From positions 4,340,001 through 4,404,000 of the forward strand of contig NZ_CP022188.1 of NCBI RefSeq assembly GCF_003111665.1: DNA of 64,000 nt, read 5' to 3'. Under the pieces are notes generated by a model, which made no database searches, was not told where the DNA came from, and saw only the letters and a program-made list of their open reading frames with translations. The stretch is from Parazoarcus communis (GTDB taxonomy: Bacteria > Pseudomonadota > Gammaproteobacteria > Burkholderiales > Rhodocyclaceae). Position numbers and translations under genes: made by a program. Below, piece after piece: positions 44,874 through 54,970 of the stretch (position 1 is its first letter; every line of letters starts with the position of its first letter).

Positions 44874-45605
44874 ATGATCGAACCCCTGCTCCTGACCTCT
44901 GCGCGGATTGTCACCTTCTTCAATCAGCAGTTGCTGACCAATGCAAGCGGCTTCTTCTTCGAACGTAATGACCGGCTGTTTGTGGTCACCAGCAGGCATG
45001 TCGTGTGCGACCTTGCCAGCCTCCACCAGCCGAACCGGATCGAGATCGAGCTGCATATGGATGCAGACAATCTCGCCGAATCGACCGGTTTCTCGATACC
45101 GCTCTACATCGATGGCAAGAGCACCTGGCGCGAGGGGCTCGACAATGCCGGCAATATCGATGTTGCCGTGATCGAGATCGATCGCACGGCACTGCCTGAA
45201 GAAGCCATCTATCACGCCTTCACGCCGGAGCACCTGCTTGGGCACTTCGACCAGGTCGAAGTCGGCACCTCCTTGCTGGTGGTCGGTTTTCCGCTGGGTT
45301 TTCACGACACTCTCAGCCACATGCCCGTCGTACGCCATGCCATCATCGCGTCCTCGTTCGGTTTGCGCTTTCAGGGCAATGGCTACTTTCTCACCGATGC
45401 GCGCACCCATCGCGGCACCAGCGGCGCCCCGGTCGTGATGCGCATCGAGCACCCCGACGACGAACACACCGAACTACCGTGGATGCTGCTCGGCATTCAT
45501 TCGGCACGCCTCGATGTCGGCTCCCGCGACCAGCTAGTGGACGAGGCCCTGGGTCTGAACTGCGCCTGGTATGCCGATATCCTGCTGACCCTTACAGAGA
45601 ACTAG
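44874..45605 (+). CDS. trypsin-like serine peptidase without signal peptide
   Basis: A 243-residue chymotrypsin-fold protein with a complete triad: His42 in VVTSRHVV, Asp96 in GNIDVAVIEI and Ser183 in HRGTSGAPVV. No PDZ domain, signal peptide or membrane helix is visible from the ATG at 44874, so it appears cytoplasmic; the frame opens upstream to 44772 but the added residues do not form a signal peptide. This resembles stand-alone trypsin-like domains of the HtrA/Deg kind. Substrate and partner are unknown. Confidence 0.82.
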   Translation: MIEPLLLTSARIVTFFNQQLLTNASGFFFERNDRLFVVTSRHVVCDLASLHQPNRIEIELHMDADNLAESTGFSIPLYIDGKSTWREGLDNAGNIDVAVIEIDRTALPEEAIYHAFTPEHLLGHFDQVEVGTSLLVVGFPLGFHDTLSHMPVVRHAIIASSFGLRFQGNGYFLTDARTHRGTSGAPVVMRIEHPDDEHTELPWMLLGIHSARLDVGSRDQLVDEALGLNCAWYADILLTLTEN

Positions 45606-45719
45606 GCCATATCGGCCAGTGCATGACCAGGCTTATTTTCAGGCCGACGGTTTCCACGCCCCTTGCGGCCTATACTGAAGAAGCGTCTGCATCTGCAGGC
45701 GCCAATCAGGAGAACCATC

Positions 45720-45848
45720 ATGGGCAAGGCACAACACAGCAACAAGGAAGCGCGAAAAGAACCCGCGTTGAGCCCGAAAGAAAAGAAGGCGGCCAAGCAG
45801 GCCAAGAAACACGAATCGGACGTCAAGCCGCTCGTTCCCGGCCGTTAA
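45720..45848 (+). CDS. small lysine-rich conserved-type protein (42 aa)
   Basis: A 42-residue basic protein starting MGKAQHSNKEARKEP and continuing with a KEKKAAKQAKKHE helix, preceded by CAGGAGAACCATC. The strong ribosome site and helix-forming, lysine-rich composition support a real gene. Proteins of this size and style occur as unannotated small genes in betaproteobacteria; the function is unknown. It lies 115 bp after the peptidase gene and 47 bp before the convergent ndpA. Confidence 0.65.
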   Translation: MGKAQHSNKEARKEPALSPKEKKAAKQAKKHESDVKPLVPGR

Positions 45849-45894
45849 GCGCGTATCGCGCCGCAGGCCTCTGCGCTTTGCACGGGCCGGCTGA

Positions 45895-46917
45895 TTACTC
45901 TTCCAGCAGCATCTTCTTCAGGTAGTCCGGCAAGCCGGACAGCACCAGCGTATCGGAGGCGCGGTCGTACTGGATCGCGCCCGAGCGCAATCCGCTGCGA
46001 TCAAATTCCAGCTTCCATTGTTCGCCACTGGCGCGAAAGCGTACCAGCGGGCGAATGGCACGGCGGTCGGGCACAAAACCGCTGCTCAGCTTGATGGCTT
46101 CTGAATTGAGCGCCGTATCCAGCCGCTCCGGCTGCTCTGGCCACACCTGACGTGCGATTTCGTCAAGCGCAACCGGCTCGCCCGTCTCCCCCAGTTCATC
46201 CAGATAGCCATGGGCGCGCTCCAGCAGCGCATCCCGCGCCGGCGCCTCGAGCCTCTCGGTCTCGACGAACTGGTTGAGCGCGAGCACCAGCTTCTTGGTT
46301 TCCTTGAGCGCAATCACGATGTCGCTGCAGCCGAGGAAGCGCTTGAACCAGGCCGCGACGTCGCCACGCCCTTTCAGAAAACTGATGTAACGCTCATCGC
46401 CACGCTGCCAGCCGGCCAGGTCGATGCGCCCGGCCGCACGCAGGCTGGAGAAATCGAGATAGCTGCAATCGACAATGTCGAGCGTGCCGCTGATTGCAGA
46501 GCCAATGCTTTCGCCCACCAGCGCCACCCACAGGCAGTCGGTACCCCCCTCGGAGATGCGTGCGATTACCACGAACGCGCTGGCATCGAGCTCCTCGTCA
46601 TGCGCGCAGATCTGCAACTGCTCCATCATGTGCCGGGACAGCGTGATGAAGTCGGTGCTGCGCTCGACCACGTGCTCGCGCAACAGTCGTGGCATCGGAA
46701 AGCTCTCCTGGTCCTCCTCGAAGCGGCCGAAGCCCTTGCTCGAGCGGTCGGCGTAGTGGGTGCACAGGCGTTCGACGAGGCGCACTGCGGCGTCGTCGAG
46801 CGGACAGCCCGCTGCGCGCAACTCGATCGCGGCCGGGGCCTGCGCCTCCTTGATCAGACGATGAACGACAAGATCGGTGATGGTGTGCTGGATCTGGCTG
46901 GGCTGATTCGGGCTCAT
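45895..46917 (-). CDS. nucleoid-associated protein NdpA (YejK family)
   Basis: A 340-residue member of the NdpA/YejK nucleoid-associated family. Recognisable features are the N-terminal TDLVVHRLIKEAQ, DFITLSRHMMEQLQI, the core VALVGESIGSAISG and YLDFSSLRAAGRIDLAGWQRGDERYISFLKGRGDVAAWFKRFLGC shown here in shortened blocks, and the C-terminal YLKKMLLEE. Homologues bind DNA non-specifically. The ATG at 46917 is chosen; the frame stays open to 47013 but without a ribosome site. Confidence 0.88.
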   Translation of the reverse strand: MSPNQPSQIQHTITDLVVHRLIKEAQAPAAIELRAAGCPLDDAAVRLVERLCTHYADRSSKGFGRFEEDQESFPMPRLLREHVVERSTDFITLSRHMMEQLQICAHDEELDASAFVVIARISEGGTDCLWVALVGESIGSAISGTLDIVDCSYLDFSSLRAAGRIDLAGWQRGDERYISFLKGRGDVAAWFKRFLGCSDIVIALKETKKLVLALNQFVETERLEAPARDALLERAHGYLDELGETGEPVALDEIARQVWPEQPERLDTALNSEAIKLSSGFVPDRRAIRPLVRFRASGEQWKLEFDRSGLRSGAIQYDRASDTLVLSGLPDYLKKMLLEE

Positions 46918-46990
46918 GCGACGGACTCGGGGGCATTCGGGGGGGCGAATTCTCTCATGCCTGTGCCCACTGCTCACAGCATCCCGGACA

Positions 46991-47006
46991 TGTACGCTTC
47001 GGTACA
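46991..47006. promoter_or_regulatory. inverted repeat TGTAC-N6-GTACA
   Basis: A perfect 5+5 inverted repeat lies in the 199-bp region between divergent ndpA and the ferric-reductase-like gene. It could be an operator or a small hairpin; no regulator is obvious. Confidence 0.3.
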
Positions 47007-47116
47007 AAGTCACTTAACCCTGATGACTAGAATGTTTTGTGCCGGATGACCGACTCCGCCCGAGACGGGATCGCGCTCTGGACCGGCACTCACCACGCTC
47101 AGAAAAGAGTCTCATC

Positions 47117-48445
47117 ATGAAAAACATCAAACTGGCTTACCTGCTCCTGATCGCAGGGTTGACTGCGCTTTGGCTGCTGGCCGACAACATCCTCTCGATA
47201 CCTTACGATTTCTTCGCTTACCGCGCATCGCTGATCAATTACAGCGGCATCATCGGCATCGGCGTCATGAGCGTCGGCATGATCCTCGCCATGCGACCGG
47301 CTGCGCTGGAACCCCTGCTCGGCGGGCTCGACAAGGGCTACCGCCTGCACAAATGGCTGGGCATCACCGGTCTGGTAGTCTCGGTCCTGCACTGGCTGCT
47401 GGCCAACGGGCCCAAATGGATGGTCGGCTGGGGCTGGATGGAACGCCCGCAGCGCGGCCCGCGTATCGAACAGACCAATACAGTGTTTGCCTTCTTCGAC
47501 AGTCAGCGCCATCTTGCCGAGTCCGTTGGCGAATGGGCCTTCTACGGTGCCGTTGTGCTGATGGTGCTGGCACTCGTGAAGTGGTTTCCCTACCGCTATT
47601 TCTTCAAGACCCACCGCATTCTCGCCATCGCCTATCTGGCCCTGGTCGCTCACGCCGTGATTTTGATGAAGTTCGACTACTGGGGTGAAGTCGTCGGACC
47701 GCTGATGGCCGTCTTGATGGCTGCAGGCAGTGTTGCTGCCGTGATCTCGCTGACCCGGAAGGTTGGCAACCAGCGCAAGGCGCGGGGCACAATCGAAGAA
47801 CTCGACTATCACGCGGAGAACCGGGTACTGAAGGTTGCCATCAAGCTCGCCAGCCCTTGGGCCGGACACAAGGCGGGCCAGTTTGCCTTTGTGACCTTCG
47901 ACCCCGCCGAAGGTCCGCACCCCTTCACCATCGCCTCCGCATGGCAAGGTGACGGCAGGCTGTTCTTCCTGATCAAGGGCATCGGCGACTACACGCGCAG
48001 CTTGCCCGGCAGCCTGCAGGAAGGCGCCCCCGTGAGCATCGAAGGCCCATATGGTCAATTCGAATTCGAAAGCGACAAACCCAGACAGATCTGGGTCGCC
48101 GGCGGGATCGGCATCACGCCCTTCATTGCCCGCATGCAGAGCCTGGTCGGCAAACCGGACGCCCCGGCGATTGATCTCTTCTACAGCACCAGTGCGCCCG
48201 ACAAAGGCTTTATCGAGCGCATCCGCCAGATTGCGGACGCAGCCAGGATTCGCCTTCACGTTCTGGTTGCCGACAAGGACGGCCGCCTCAACGCTGAACG
48301 GATACGCCAGCAGGTGCCTGACTGGAACCGCAGTGACGTCTGGTTCTGCGGTCCCGCCGGCTTCGGCAGCGCGCTGCGCCGGGATTTCGCCTTGAGCGGC
48401 CTCAGCGCTGATGACTTCCACCAGGAACTGTTCGACATGCGCTGA
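47117..48445 (+). CDS. ferric-reductase-like membrane flavoprotein
   Basis: A 442-residue fusion. The N-terminal ~220 residues have six membrane helices with heme-ligand histidine pairs (YRLHKWLGITGLVVSVLHW and KTHRILAIAYLALVAH), the ferric-reductase/NADPH-oxidase pattern. The C-terminal half is a ferredoxin-NADP reductase module: FAD motif HPFTIASAW, NAD(P) motif VAGGIGITPFIARM and the terminal WFCGPAGFG. It probably moves electrons from NAD(P)H across the membrane to iron or another acceptor. The ATG at 47117 fits the first helix. It ends at a strong terminator. Confidence 0.9.
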   Translation: MKNIKLAYLLLIAGLTALWLLADNILSIPYDFFAYRASLINYSGIIGIGVMSVGMILAMRPAALEPLLGGLDKGYRLHKWLGITGLVVSVLHWLLANGPKWMVGWGWMERPQRGPRIEQTNTVFAFFDSQRHLAESVGEWAFYGAVVLMVLALVKWFPYRYFFKTHRILAIAYLALVAHAVILMKFDYWGEVVGPLMAVLMAAGSVAAVISLTRKVGNQRKARGTIEELDYHAENRVLKVAIKLASPWAGHKAGQFAFVTFDPAEGPHPFTIASAWQGDGRLFFLIKGIGDYTRSLPGSLQEGAPVSIEGPYGQFEFESDKPRQIWVAGGIGITPFIARMQSLVGKPDAPAIDLFYSTSAPDKGFIERIRQIADAARIRLHVLVADKDGRLNAERIRQQVPDWNRSDVWFCGPAGFGSALRRDFALSGLSADDFHQELFDMR

Positions 48446-48465
48446 GCTCATTGACGCAGTGGACA

Positions 48466-48508
48466 ACAAACGGGCCTGGCGCCGCAATGCGACACCAGGC
48501 CCGTTTGT
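48466..48508. terminator. bidirectional terminator
   Basis: A perfect 14-bp stem (48466-48479 with 48495-48508) is flanked by A-rich and T-rich ends (ACAAA...TTTGT), between the convergent reductase and peroxiredoxin-like genes. Confidence 0.85.
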
Positions 48509-48538
48509 CTTGCGTGACGACGACGGTCGTCGCGTCGA

Positions 48539-49087
48539 TCAGAGCGCGCCGGTGTATTCCCCACGCGCCGGATAGTCTGCCTTGATCGCGAAGTCGATGG
48601 CACCCAGCAGATCCTGGAACTGGGGACGGGCAAACGGCATGGTCTGCACTGCGCCGTAGTACAGCGTGCCGTCGGGACGAACGAGAAAGACGCCCGGCTC
48701 GCTGAAGAGCGCCGGCTCTTCGATGCCGATCGAGGTCTTGCCGCGCGAGGTGCTGATGTACAGTCCCCACTGCCGGGCCGCGTGCAGGTTCAGGCCATAG
48801 CCGAACTTGAGACCGCTGGCCTGCACCTTCTCGGCCATCAGCTTGGCGCGCTCTTCGTCGTCACTGCTCACGGCAATGATATTGACGCCACGCTCGGCGA
48901 ACTGCGGCGCCAGACGCTCGAGTTCGATCAGGTACTTGGCGCAGATCGGGCAATGCAGGCCGCGGTAGAACACCACCAAGTCGAAGCGCTCGGCGGGCGC
49001 AGCACCCAGTACGAAACGTCCGCCATCGGTCAGCGCGACGCTGAGGGCGGGTACGGGCAAACGGGGAACCAGGGCGTGTACGGTCAT
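48539..49087 (-). CDS. AhpC/TSA-family peroxiredoxin-like protein
   Basis: A 182-residue thioredoxin-fold protein. The likely peroxidatic cysteine is Cys46 in FYRGLHCPICAKYL, with a second cysteine three residues on, giving a C-x2-C pair in place of the canonical TxxC of peroxiredoxins. It therefore belongs to the AhpC/TSA-like branch of uncertain activity. The remainder (INIIAVSSDDEERAKLMAEKV, LFSEPGVFLVRPDGTLYYGAVQTMPF) is typical. It diverges from an AraC regulator, which may control it. Confidence 0.85.
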   Translation of the reverse strand: MTVHALVPRLPVPALSVALTDGGRFVLGAAPAERFDLVVFYRGLHCPICAKYLIELERLAPQFAERGVNIIAVSSDDEERAKLMAEKVQASGLKFGYGLNLHAARQWGLYISTSRGKTSIGIEEPALFSEPGVFLVRPDGTLYYGAVQTMPFARPQFQDLLGAIDFAIKADYPARGEYTGAL

Positions 49088-49258
49088 TGTTTCTCATCCT
49101 TCAATTCAGTTATCGGCACCACCGCAGAGTAGCGCCGGAAATGAATCACGCGACGAAACGCCATCCTCGCCAGCGTCGTCGTGCTTGATTCGACACGGCC
49201 ATTGTGATGTACTTTACGCAACACAAAGTTCGAATATGATTGCAGATCGTACAAAACC

Positions 49259-50074
49259 ATGACAAACCGACTCGACCGGCTCTCCGCCCTGCTCGACGGC
49301 CTTGCGCCAAGGGTTGGCGTGATGCGCCCGCGCAGCGGCATCTCCACGCTCAGCTTCGATGCCACGCAAGGCGCGCGTCTGCACCTGCACCTGATCGCAC
49401 GCGGTGAAATCGAACTGCGTGCTCTGAACCACGAGACGACCAGCGCAAGCGCGCCCGCCATCGCCATCTGTCGCGCCGACATTGCGCATTCCATCACGGT
49501 GTCGGCACCCGATGCGCTGATGTGCGCCGAGGCCATTCTGGAAGGACCCGCAGCCTCCCTGCTGTTGAACGAGTTTTCCCGGCCGCTGGTGCTCGCGCTT
49601 GATGAGTCCGACGCGTCACTGGGTCATGTCGTACGCCTGATTGCTTCCGAACTGAGCAATCCCCGCTGCGGACAGCCTGCACTGCTCGACCGCGCAGGCG
49701 ACATCCTCTTCATCGGCCTGCTGCGCCACCTCGTCGCCCAGCCGCAGACGAGCAGCGGACTGTTCAACGGCCTTGCAGACACACGCATCGCCCGCGCCCT
49801 GGTGGCAATCCACGCAGCCCCCCAGACGCAGTGGTCGCTGGAGATGCTGGCAGACGAGGCCGGCATGTCGCGCACCGCCTTCACCACTCGCTTCCGCGAA
49901 CTGATGCTGCAGCCACCCGGCAAGTACCTTGCGCAAATCAGGCTGTCGATCGCCAACCAGGCCGTGCGTGCCGGCGCCGGCCTCAAACAGGCAGCACGCG
50001 ATAGCGGGTACGCGAGTACGGCAGCGCTCTCCCGCGCCCTGTCACGTTCGCACGCCCGCAGTGAAGCGCGGTGA
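49259..50074 (+). CDS. AraC-family regulator with cupin effector domain
   Basis: A 271-residue regulator. The N-terminal cupin_6-type domain begins RLSALLDGLAPRVGVMRP and the C-terminal AraC domain contains EMLADEAGMSRTAFTTRFRELMLQPPGKYLAQIRL and a shortened second helix-turn-helix AARDSGYASTAALSRALSRSH. It diverges from the peroxiredoxin-like gene with 171 bp between, and such cupin-AraC proteins commonly activate the adjacent oxidoreductase. The inducer is unknown. Confidence 0.87.
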   Translation: MTNRLDRLSALLDGLAPRVGVMRPRSGISTLSFDATQGARLHLHLIARGEIELRALNHETTSASAPAIAICRADIAHSITVSAPDALMCAEAILEGPAASLLLNEFSRPLVLALDESDASLGHVVRLIASELSNPRCGQPALLDRAGDILFIGLLRHLVAQPQTSSGLFNGLADTRIARALVAIHAAPQTQWSLEMLADEAGMSRTAFTTRFRELMLQPPGKYLAQIRLSIANQAVRAGAGLKQAARDSGYASTAALSRALSRSHARSEAR

Positions 50075-50205
50075 CACGCGGTGGCGTTCTCGCTGCCGGA
50101 ACATAATCTGAACACAACGCCCGGAAACCACGGAATACGCAACATGAATGAGCTGAAAAGCCCCAGGCGAGCCCCGAGCCTGGTCCCGACTTCAAGGGCA
50201 ATGCC

Positions 50206-50976
50206 ATGAGCACATCGAGCTACTGGCTGCTTCGCCACCAGAACCAGGTGCTGACGACCACTGATCCGGCCGGCATGACCGCCTTCCCTTTTGGATTGCC
50301 ACCGGACTTTGGCGCCCCCGCCGAAGCCTTGCTGATCGGCGAATGGCAGGGATCCCCGTGTTATGCGGCCGATGTCGACACCCTGCCATCCGGTCTCGAA
50401 GCCGGGCTGACGCCCGTTCGCGCCCTCTTCGGCCTTGCCGGTGCCGAAGCATTTGCACTGGCGGGCCGTGCAACCCAGCTCCTCGACTGGCAGCGGAACC
50501 ACCGTTTTTGTGGCCGCTGCGGCACCCCAACGACGATGGCGTCGGGCGAGCGCGCAATGTCCTGCAGCGCCTGCGGCCTGGTGGCCTACCCACGCATTTC
50601 CCCCGCGGTCATGGTACTCATCCGCCGTGGAGAAGCGCTGCTGCTGGCCCGCAGCCCGCACTTTGCCCCCGGCGTCTTCAGCGCCTTGGCCGGCTTTGTC
50701 GAGGCCGGCGAAACACTGGAACAATGTGCGACGCGGGAAGTCCGCGAAGAAGTTGGCGTCGAGATCACCAACCTGCGCTACTTTCACAGCCAGTCCTGGC
50801 CATTTCCGAACTCGCTAATGCTTGCCTTCTTCGCCGACTACGCCGGCGGCGAGATCACGCCCGACCCTTCAGAGATCGAGGCCGCCGACTGGTTCTTGCC
50901 CAGTGCCCTGCCCTTGCTGCCCAATCCGTTGAGCATTGCGCGGCAGCTGATCGATGCCGCCTGCAACCATCCCTGA
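50206..50976 (+). CDS. nudC: NADH pyrophosphatase (RNA deNADding Nudix hydrolase)
   Basis: NudC splits NADH and removes NAD caps from RNA. The 256-residue protein has the zinc-binding CGRCGTPT...CSACG four-cysteine module, the SQPWPFPNS-like specificity loop (SQSWPFPNSLM) and a complete Nudix box GFVEAGETLEQCATREVREEVGV. The ATG at 50206 has AAGGGC upstream. It stands alone between the AraC gene and the N-ATPase operon. Confidence 0.95.
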   Translation: MSTSSYWLLRHQNQVLTTTDPAGMTAFPFGLPPDFGAPAEALLIGEWQGSPCYAADVDTLPSGLEAGLTPVRALFGLAGAEAFALAGRATQLLDWQRNHRFCGRCGTPTTMASGERAMSCSACGLVAYPRISPAVMVLIRRGEALLLARSPHFAPGVFSALAGFVEAGETLEQCATREVREEVGVEITNLRYFHSQSWPFPNSLMLAFFADYAGGEITPDPSEIEAADWFLPSALPLLPNPLSIARQLIDAACNHP

Positions 50977-51001
50977 AGCAGGAATTCATACGCCTCAGTG
51001 A

Positions 51002-52907
<1,906 letters not shown>

Positions 52908-52911
<4 letters not shown>

Positions 52912-53219
52912 CCACACCGTCGCCCCCCACGAACAAGCCTGCGGAATCCCGGCGCGCAGCCCTGAATGAAGCAGTAGACAAGGACGTCGCCCGCATCGAG
53001 AAAGGCGAACGCGAGCGCCGCAGCGTGCTCGGCTATACGGTCTTCATGGGCACCATCGCCGGCCTGTTCGTTTTACCCGTTGTTGGCGGCGCCTATCTGG
53101 GCCGCTGGCTGGACGGCCTCGCCGAAGGCTATTCGGTACGCTGGACGGTGAGCCTGATCCTGCTCGGCGTGGTCATCGGCGGCATCAACGTCTATCGCTA
53201 TCTGGAGGAGCACCCATGA
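52908..53219 (+). CDS. atpQ: N-ATPase accessory membrane protein AtpQ
   Basis: A 103-residue AtpI-like protein with a charged N-terminal half and two membrane helices (residues ~47-68 and ~80-98), RWTVSLILLGVVIGGINVYRYL being the second. AtpQ and AtpR are accessory proteins found only in N-ATPase operons and are thought to help c-ring assembly or ion binding. Here AtpQ is intact, but the gene that should follow, atpR, is missing. Confidence 0.85.
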
Positions 53220-53248
53220 ACGCCCGATCTCCGGAACTGACTGGCTGA
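53216..53248 (+). CDS. ten-codon ORF at the atpR position
   Basis: The ATG overlaps the atpQ stop (ATGA) exactly as an atpR start would, but the frame ends after ten codons (MNARSPELTG). Only 36 bp separate atpQ from atpB, so a full atpR cannot be present. It is either a relic of a deleted atpR start or chance. Confidence 0.35.
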   Translation: MNARSPELTG

Positions 53249-53255
53249 GCCGATC

Positions 53256-53945
53256 ATGGATACCGAATCGATCATCTTCACCCTTGGCCCGCTGGCGATA
53301 ACCCGTCCGGTGGTCACGACCTGGGCGGTCATGCTCGGCCTCACCGTGCTGTGCGCGATTGCGACCCGGCGCCTGAAACTCGACCCCGGCCCCTTCCAGA
53401 CCATGCTTGAGGGCATCGTCGGCACCATCCATGACGCAATCGACGACACCCTACCCGACTACGGCGTGCGTCTGCTGCCGTTCATCGGCACGCTATGGAT
53501 CTTCATTGCCATTGCCAACCTCGTCGGTGTGCTGCCCGGAGCAAGCTCGCCGACAGGTGATCTTTCGACCACGGGGGCACTGGCCGTGCTGGTGTTCCTT
53601 TCGGTGCATTGGTTCGGCATCCGTGGCGAAGGGCTTCGCGCCTATCGCTCGCACTACGTGCAGCCCAGCCCGATCATGCTGCCCTTCCACATCATCAGCG
53701 AGATCTCGCGCACCGTAGCGCTGGCGGTCCGCCTCTTTGGCAACGTCATGAGCCTCGAGACCGCTGCGATCCTCGTGCTGCTGGTCGCCGGTTTTCTGGT
53801 GCCGGTGCCGGTGCTCGCCCTGCACATCGTCGAAGCGCTGGTGCAGGCCTACATCTTCGGCATGCTGGCGCTGGTCTATATCTCGGGCGGCATACAGTCG
53901 CAGCAAACCCGATCATCCCGTATCAAGGCAGGAGTCTCCTCATGA
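53256..53945 (+). CDS. atpB: N-ATPase subunit a
   Basis: The stator half of the ion channel, 229 residues with about six helices. The essential arginine is present at Arg159 in ISRTVALAVRLFGNVMS, preceded by the PFHIISE motif of N-ATPase a subunits and followed by VEALVQAYIFGMLALVYISGG. Length is shorter than standard a subunits. The stop overlaps atpE. Confidence 0.92.
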   Translation: MDTESIIFTLGPLAITRPVVTTWAVMLGLTVLCAIATRRLKLDPGPFQTMLEGIVGTIHDAIDDTLPDYGVRLLPFIGTLWIFIAIANLVGVLPGASSPTGDLSTTGALAVLVFLSVHWFGIRGEGLRAYRSHYVQPSPIMLPFHIISEISRTVALAVRLFGNVMSLETAAILVLLVAGFLVPVPVLALHIVEALVQAYIFGMLALVYISGGIQSQQTRSSRIKAGVSS

Positions 53946-54208
53946 ACGACATGACCTTTTTCACCACGCTGTCCACCGTTGGCGCGCTGTTTGCCATCGC
54001 GCTCGGCGTGTTCTTTCCGGCGATGGCCATGGGCCGCGCCATCAGCCAGGCGCTCGATGCGATTGCGCGTCAGCCCGAAGCCGAGAAATCCATCTCGCGT
54101 CTGCTCTTCATCGGGCTGGCGATGATCGAATCACTGGCCATCTATGTGCTGGTGGTCGTGCTCATCGTGCTGTTTCGCAACCCGTTGCTCGAATACCTGC
54201 TCAAGTAA
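53942..54208 (+). CDS. atpE: N-ATPase subunit c
   Basis: The ring subunit, 88 residues, a two-helix hairpin with the polar loop ARQPEAEKS. The ion-binding carboxylate is Glu63 in LAMIESLAIY. Aligned without gaps to the Ilyobacter sodium c subunit, the Gln32 ligand is replaced by Met30 (PAMAMGRA) and the Thr after Glu-Ser is Leu65; only Glu63 and Ser64 of the usual sodium ligands remain. The ring may therefore be proton-specific or have altered ion affinity. Confidence 0.92.
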   Translation: MNDMTFFTTLSTVGALFAIALGVFFPAMAMGRAISQALDAIARQPEAEKSISRLLFIGLAMIESLAIYVLVVVLIVLFRNPLLEYLLK

Positions 54209-54220
54209 GGACCACCGATC

Positions 54221-54970
54221 ATGCAACTGGACTGGACGACTTTCCTGCTCCAGATCGTCAATTTTCTGGTGCTGGTATGGCTGCTCAAGCGCTTTCTCTA
54301 CCGCCCGGTGCTCGACGTGATCGCCCGCCGCCGCGAGGGGATCGAGAAAGCCCTGAATGACGCCCGCGAGGCCGAGACGCGCGCAGAAACCCTGCGTCAG
54401 GACTACGAGCGCAAGCTCGCCGAACAGGACAGCGCACAGGCGGCCGACATGGCCAGGCTTGGCGACGAACTCGCAGCAGAGCGCAGCCGCCGCATGGCCA
54501 AGCTCGATGCAGAACTGGCCGCGGAGCATGAGCGTCAGCTTGCGCTGGTCGAGAAACAGACGGCGGATGCCGGTCGCAAGGCAGGCGATGCCGCACGCGC
54601 TGCCGCCCTGAATTTCGTCAGCCGCCTGCTAGGCCGTCTATCGGGCGCCGAGCTCGACAGCCGGCTGGTCGACATGCTCATCGAGGATCTCGCCACACTG
54701 CCCGCCAAGCAACTTGAGGCCTTGCACGATGCAGCCGCCGCACCCGACGCCAGCCTGCAGCTCACCACCGCCCGGCCGCTGAGCGAAGCAGACCAGACGC
54801 GCCTGCTGAGCGCACTCAACGATGCCCTCGGGCGCAGCCTGCCGATGACGAAACAGATCGATCCATCCATGCAGTCGGGGCTGCGCGTTGGCATCGGCCC
54901 CTGGATGCTTGCCGCAAGCCTTGCCGACGAGCTGGTGTTTTTCCGTTCAGGGGCCCGCCGTGCGTGCTGA
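54221..54970 (+). CDS. atpF: N-ATPase subunit b with delta-like C-terminus
   Basis: The peripheral-stalk subunit, 249 residues, longer than ordinary b (~160). One membrane helix (residues ~8-28) is followed by a long Arg/Ala/Glu coiled coil. The final ~80 residues ([21 protein letters not shown]...LADELVFF) resemble the C-terminal domain of the delta subunit; the operon has no separate atpH, so the b protein appears to supply both roles. Confidence 0.88.
   Translation: MQLDWTTFLLQIVNFLVLVWLLKRFLYRPVLDVIARRREGIEKALNDAREAETRAETLRQDYERKLAEQDSAQAADMARLGDELAAERSRRMAKLDAELAAEHERQLALVEKQTADAGRKAGDAARAAALNFVSRLLGRLSGAELDSRLVDMLIEDLATLPAKQLEALHDAAAAPDASLQLTTARPLSEADQTRLLSALNDALGRSLPMTKQIDPSMQSGLRVGIGPWMLAASLADELVFFRSGARRAC

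Noticed and set aside
46210..47049. open frame opposite ndpA
   Set aside because: Shadow of ndpA, without ribosome site.
50144..50209. 21-codon ORF overlapping the nudC start as ATGA
   Set aside because: No ribosome site, unremarkable composition; the overlap is probably chance. An inverted repeat CCAGGC/GCCTGG inside it is short.
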